A program made the position numbers and the translations under genes. The notes under the pieces are model-generated. The model did not search any database, was not told the DNA's origin, and saw only the letters and a list, made by a program, of their open reading frames with translations. From Mycolicibacterium sp. TUM20985 (GTDB lineage: Bacteria > Actinomycetota > Actinomycetes > Mycobacteriales > Mycobacteriaceae), in the NCBI RefSeq assembly GCF_030295745.1, contig NZ_AP027291.1, positions 1,488,001 through 1,552,000 on the forward strand: a DNA stretch of 64,000 nt, written 5' to 3'. Below, in pieces: positions 60,477 to 64,000 of this stretch; the stretch's first letter is position 1, and the number at the start of each line of letters is the position of its first letter.

Positions 60477-61078
60477 GGTTCGACTCTTACACGCGGACTC
60501 CGCGAGCACTAGCGGAAAACCGACATGTGAGTGTCGCCGGACACCCGCCAACCCGCTGTAGGTTCTCATGCTGCGCTCATTGCTCGGGTTGCGGACTTCG
60601 ACCTCTCCGAGTTGTCTCTCGACAGCCGCATGGCGGTTGGACTACCGCCGAATGCGGCGGCAACGCCGCCTCGGGCGGCTCACTCCGTCGAGTTTGAGTC
60701 AATCAAGAGCGTCGCTCACGCGGCCTGAATCGCGACCCCCGCCCGTCAACTGAACTGGGGGCAGTCCCCTGCTGCTTCGTGGCCTCACCAGCAGCGACGA
60801 CAGAACAGACTTGTGCGAATCGGCCGTGCAATCACCGGTCGGTGGTGGCGGACGGGGCCGTGGTGACGTGGCCCTCGTACACCTTGTATCTGGATTCGAG
60901 CTGGAGATCGCGGCGATCGTCACCGCGGCATCCCCCAAGGAGCACTCCGGAGCGCCGTGCAGCTGTGTGTCACTATCCTCGCGGATATTGGCATTGTCGC
61001 CACTAGAAGTGACTGGATCGTGCGCGCGACACTGAGGGAGAACCGCCCGTCCCGGCACGTCGCGCGCCCAGAACCACG
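60477..61078. other. 602-base intergenic region
   Basis: It should hold the promoter of the alkA-ogt pair and that of the plus-strand oxidoreductase. Short frames occur on both strands but none has a ribosome site, domain pattern or coding composition; the stretch 60811-60960 looks weakly coding on the plus strand and might be a gene remnant. Confidence 0.4.
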
Positions 61079-62101
61079 ATGAGGAACACCGATATGACTG
61101 ATCTGATGAAGGCCGTCGTGCTCACCCGTTTCGGCGGTGCCGACGCCTTCGAGCTGCGCGAGGTCTCCGTACCGAAGGTCGAACCTCGCCAGGTACGGGT
61201 GCGCGTCCATGCGACCGCCGTCAACCCGCTCGACCTCCAGATCCGTCGCGGAGACTACGCCGATCACGTGCCGCTCCCGGCGATCATCGGGCACGACATC
61301 TCCGGCGTGATCGAGGAAGTCGGATCCCACGTGACCGACTTCCGGGTCGGCGATGCGGTGTACTACACGCCCCGGATCTTCGGCGGCCCCGGCTCCTACG
61401 CCGAGCAGCACGTCGCCGACGTCGACCTTGTCGGCCGTAAGCCCGAGAACCTCAGTCACCTGGAGGCGGCGAGCCTGACCCTTGTCGGCGGAACGGTCTG
61501 GGAAGCCCTAGTGACCCGAGCTCAGCTCACCGTGGGGGAGACGATCCTCATCCATGGAGGCGCGGGCGGTGTCGGCACGATCGCGATCCAGATCGCGACG
61601 GCGATCGGCGCACGCGTGATCACCACCGCAAAAGCCGGCGACCACGAGTTCGTGCGCTCCCTCGGAGCGGATGCGGCGATCGACTTCACGTCCGCGGACT
61701 ACGTCGACGCCGTGGCCGAGATGACGCGAGGCAAGGGGGTCGACGTCGTCTTCGACACGATCGGTGGCGACGCGCTCACGAGAAGCCCGCTGGCGCTCGC
61801 CGACTTCGGACGCGTCGTCAGCATCGTCGACATCGCGCAACCGCAGAACCTCATCGACGCGTGGGGCAAGAACGCCGCCTATCACTTCGTCTTCACACGA
61901 CAGAACCGAGGAAAGCTGGACGCGCTGACCACAATGGTCGAGCGTGGTCTCGTGAAGCCCGTCATCGGCGCGACTCTTCCGCTCGCGCGAATGGGCGAGG
62001 CTCATGAACTCCTGGAGAACAGGCGGTCCTATGCACTCCGCGGCAAGTTCGCGATCGACGTGGCGGGCGAGACCGTTGCGCTTCCCCGCCGCATCTCGTA
62101 G
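61079..62101 (+). CDS. NADPH:quinone oxidoreductase-like medium-chain dehydrogenase
   Basis: 340 residues. [20 protein letters not shown] opening, [29 protein letters not shown], nucleotide motif [20 protein letters not shown] and [14 protein letters not shown]: a zinc-free MDR of the quinone oxidoreductase/crotonyl-CoA reductase-like group. ATG 61079 or 61094 may start it. The redox partner is unknown. Convergent with the GlxA-type regulator gene four bases away. Confidence 0.88.
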   Translation: MRNTDMTDLMKAVVLTRFGGADAFELREVSVPKVEPRQVRVRVHATAVNPLDLQIRRGDYADHVPLPAIIGHDISGVIEEVGSHVTDFRVGDAVYYTPRIFGGPGSYAEQHVADVDLVGRKPENLSHLEAASLTLVGGTVWEALVTRAQLTVGETILIHGGAGGVGTIAIQIATAIGARVITTAKAGDHEFVRSLGADAAIDFTSADYVDAVAEMTRGKGVDVVFDTIGGDALTRSPLALADFGRVVSIVDIAQPQNLIDAWGKNAAYHFVFTRQNRGKLDALTTMVERGLVKPVIGATLPLARMGEAHELLENRRSYALRGKFAIDVAGETVALPRRIS

Positions 62102-62105
62102 CGGA

Positions 62106-63053
62106 TCAACTCCGCCCGGCGAAGGTGGCGCGGTACTCCGAGGGGGACACATCCAGGAGCCGGCGGAAATGCAGTCGGAGGTTCGATCCGGTTCCCAGCC
62201 CGACCTGGTCCGCGATGCGGTCGACCGACAGCCTCGTGCTCTCGAGGAGTCCGCGGGCGGTGTCGACCCGCGCCCGCAGGATCCACTGCAGCGGGGTGCT
62301 GCCGGTCTCGTCGGCGAAGCGGCGCAGGAACGTGCGTGGCGACATTTGCGCGTGTGCGGCGAGTCCGGCGATCGTGAGCTGCTGGTCGAGCCGCGCCATG
62401 GCCCATTCCCGCGTCGCGGCGAGGGTTTCGCCCTGGGCTGCCGAGCTGGTCTTCGGCAAGTACTGGGCCTGACCCCCGGTCCGATAGGGCGCGGTGACGA
62501 GTCCTCGTGCGATCTCGTTCGCCGCGCTCACGCCGAGGTCGCGCCGAACGATGTGCAGGCACAGGTCTAGACCGGCGGCGGCCCCCGCCGAGGTGAGGAC
62601 GGATCCCTCGTCGACGAAGAGCACGTTCGGCTCGACCGTGATCTGCGGATAAAGCTTCGCGAGCTTCTCCGCCGCATCCCAGTGCGTCGTCGCCCGCAGG
62701 TCGTCGAGCAGGCCGGCATCCGCGAGGGCGAATGCGCCGTAGCAAATCGACGCGATACGTGTCCCGCGGGATGCGGCAGTCCGGAGCGCTTCGCGCACCT
62801 CCACCGGTATCGGCCGACCCGCCGGCGCATACCCCGGGACGACGATCGTGTCCGCGTCGGCCAATGCATCCAGGCCCCGCGGGACCGCGTAGCCGAAGCC
62901 CCCGTGGGACGGCACCGTTCCGGCGGTGACCCCGCAGGCCGACACCTCGTAGGGATACCCCGACTCCGGATGGAACACTTCCGCCGGGATCCCGACGTCC
63001 AGCGGGAGCGCCCCGTCGAGTATGAGGACCACCACCTGATGCGGTCGAAGCAT
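62106..63053 (-). CDS. GlxA-type AraC family regulator with DJ-1/PfpI domain
   Basis: 315 residues. An N-terminal DJ-1/PfpI domain (VVVLILDGALPLDVGIPAEV; the nucleophile-elbow Cys in IASICYGAFALADAG) and a C-terminal AraC HTH pair (LTIAGLAAHAQMSPRTFLRR and VDRIADQVGLGTGSNLRLHF). Ligand-responsive activator of GlxA type. The longer N-terminus (another 27 residues) is without family pattern, so Met at 63051-63053 was chosen. It may control the adjacent oxidoreductase gene. Confidence 0.88.
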   Translation of the reverse strand: MLRPHQVVVLILDGALPLDVGIPAEVFHPESGYPYEVSACGVTAGTVPSHGGFGYAVPRGLDALADADTIVVPGYAPAGRPIPVEVREALRTAASRGTRIASICYGAFALADAGLLDDLRATTHWDAAEKLAKLYPQITVEPNVLFVDEGSVLTSAGAAAGLDLCLHIVRRDLGVSAANEIARGLVTAPYRTGGQAQYLPKTSSAAQGETLAATREWAMARLDQQLTIAGLAAHAQMSPRTFLRRFADETGSTPLQWILRARVDTARGLLESTRLSVDRIADQVGLGTGSNLRLHFRRLLDVSPSEYRATFAGRS

Positions 63054-63284
63054 CACCCGACTCCGATCCGGTCGACGCGGGCCGACCGCGTCATCATCCT
63101 CGCACGTGTGGGCATTCCCGCCATGCGTGCGCATCTCGCCTCGCGGCGCTCACCGAGCATCGCAGCTGGTGGCTAGCGTCATGAGTGTGATCGATTTGCA
63201 GAACGGCGTCCGTTTCGAGCGCGGGCCGGGCGGCCCTTGCGCCGAACGCCGCCGAACTCGCATTGGTCGAACCGTTGTGAGCGT

Positions 63285-64000
63285 TTACTTTTCAGCTGCA
63301 CTGGAACGCAGCCGGTCCTCCGCTGATCGCGGTGTCGTCTCCGAAGATGCCGCCGCCGGGTTTCGCATCAGCATGATCGCCGGCATTGCAGCGAGGACGA
63401 AGAGCACTCCTGCCATGACGACGTAGACATAAACGCCGGTCGCCGCGCTCGCGGGGGCATCGTCGGTCGAGGTGCCAGAAATTTGGGTCGCCTTGAGCAC
63501 CTCACCCCCGGCAAAGTTGACGACGACCGAGCTGAGGGCGATCACGACCGACACCACACCGGCGATGGTGCCCTGCCGCTGGGGGGCTTCGAGGCTGGTC
63601 GCGAGGTTGTAACCGGAGGCGCCGATCGCACCGGCGGCCATGCCGAGCATGGCGCTGCAGGTGATCGCCAACGGGAGGACGGATACGCCCGCCAGCATCG
63701 CGAAGGTCGCCACCATCCCGAGGACGATTCCGCCGAGGAGGGGCAGTGCAGGACCGCACCGCCCTGCGATCCATCCGGCGCCGATGCCACCGATGGCGAT
63801 CCCGAAGTTGGCCGCCGCGAACAGGACTGCGATCGCCTCGCCGTCGCCCAGCCCGTAACCGAGCCCCGCGTCGGGGGGCACTTGGGCGACGATGCTGATC
63901 AATTGCAGCATGCTCCGGAAGGAGCCTGCCGCCAGTACCAGGGCCAGTAGCGTCAGCAAGATCGGGCGGCTCAGCGCCTTAATGTCGATGATGGGTTCGT
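63285..64000 (-). CDS. MFS transporter, C-terminal half (cut by window end)
   Basis: The frame is open from the window edge (minus-strand reading EPIIDIKALSRPILLTLLAL) to the stop at 63285, about 238 residues with six hydrophobic helices, i.e. the second half of a 12- or 14-helix major facilitator drug-efflux-like protein. Central loop at the edge, Ala/Ser/Glu-rich tail at the end. The N-terminal half and start lie beyond position 64000. Substrate unknown. Confidence 0.8.
   Translation of the reverse strand, partial: EPIIDIKALSRPILLTLLALVLAAGSFRSMLQLISIVAQVPPDAGLGYGLGDGEAIAVLFAAANFGIAIGGIGAGWIAGRCGPALPLLGGIVLGMVATFAMLAGVSVLPLAITCSAMLGMAAGAIGASGYNLATSLEAPQRQGTIAGVVSVVIALSSVVVNFAGGEVLKATQISGTSTDDAPASAATGVYVYVVMAGVLFVLAAMPAIMLMRNPAAASSETTPRSAEDRLRSSAAEK

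Noticed and set aside
60811..61035. Possible 74-codon ORF before the quinone oxidoreductase gene
   Set aside because: No ribosome site and no family pattern; kept only as a possible remnant in the intergenic entry.

Overview
The window is chromosomal DNA of a rapidly growing mycobacterium (Mycolicibacterium type). Evidence: high-GC codon use; the gene order argS-lysA-hom-thrC-thrB-rho-rpmE-prfA-prmC-sua5-wecA-atpIBEFHAGDC-DUF2550-cobO-murA-rrs-rrl-rrf-ogt-alkA, which matches M. tuberculosis Rv1292-Rv1317c as I remember it; a fused b-delta ATP synthase subunit; Asp117 in MurA; and a 16S rRNA with the short helix 18 typical of fast growers.

Layout. 1-12 kb: accessory metabolism and regulation (FMN-type oxidoreductase, nitrilase, Rrf2 and TetR regulators, alpha/beta hydrolase, mycothiol-type DinB protein, nitronate monooxygenase, a histidine kinase/response regulator pair with a DUF4097 surface protein, a DoxX-like protein, a VOC protein, an F420/FMN luciferase-like oxidoreductase, a 2-oxoglutarate-oxygenase-like protein). 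12-18 kb: small secreted or membrane proteins, then a tightly coupled four-gene polyol/ketose operon on the minus strand (DeoR regulator, FGGY kinase, Zn dehydrogenase, class II aldolase), each junction an ATGA overlap.

18.1-26.3 kb: an integrated phage-like element of about 8.2 kb, bounded by a 27-bp direct repeat that is the 3' end of tRNA-Arg(CCG). It carries a tyrosine integrase, an unknown coupled gene, an excisionase-type HTH protein, a DUF2742 protein, a RepA-like ATPase whose N-terminal coding region holds an iteron-like repeat cluster, a WhiB-like protein, a scaffold-like protein, an HK97-type major capsid protein, an HNH protein, a small terminase and a broken large terminase joined to a primase tail. 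It has no portal, protease, tail or lysis gene. The layout resembles the phiRv1/phiRv2 elements of M. tuberculosis and other phage satellites, and it is the most interesting part of the window.

26.4-52.8 kb: core genes. argS leads the lysine/threonine genes (lysA, hom, thrC, thrB), followed by rho, a TetR/acyl-CoA synthetase pair that interrupts the M. tuberculosis order, then translation genes (rpmE, prfA, prmC, sua5), wecA, the complete ATP synthase operon, DUF2550, cobalamin adenosyltransferase and murA. 52.8-58.5 kb: rRNA promoter and leader, 16S, spacer without tRNA, 23S, 5S and terminator. 58.5-64 kb: alkylation repair (ogt, ada-alkA), a quinone-oxidoreductase-like protein, a GlxA/AraC regulator, and the C-terminal half of an MFS transporter cut by the window end.

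All product calls come from reading the sequence; no database search was run.
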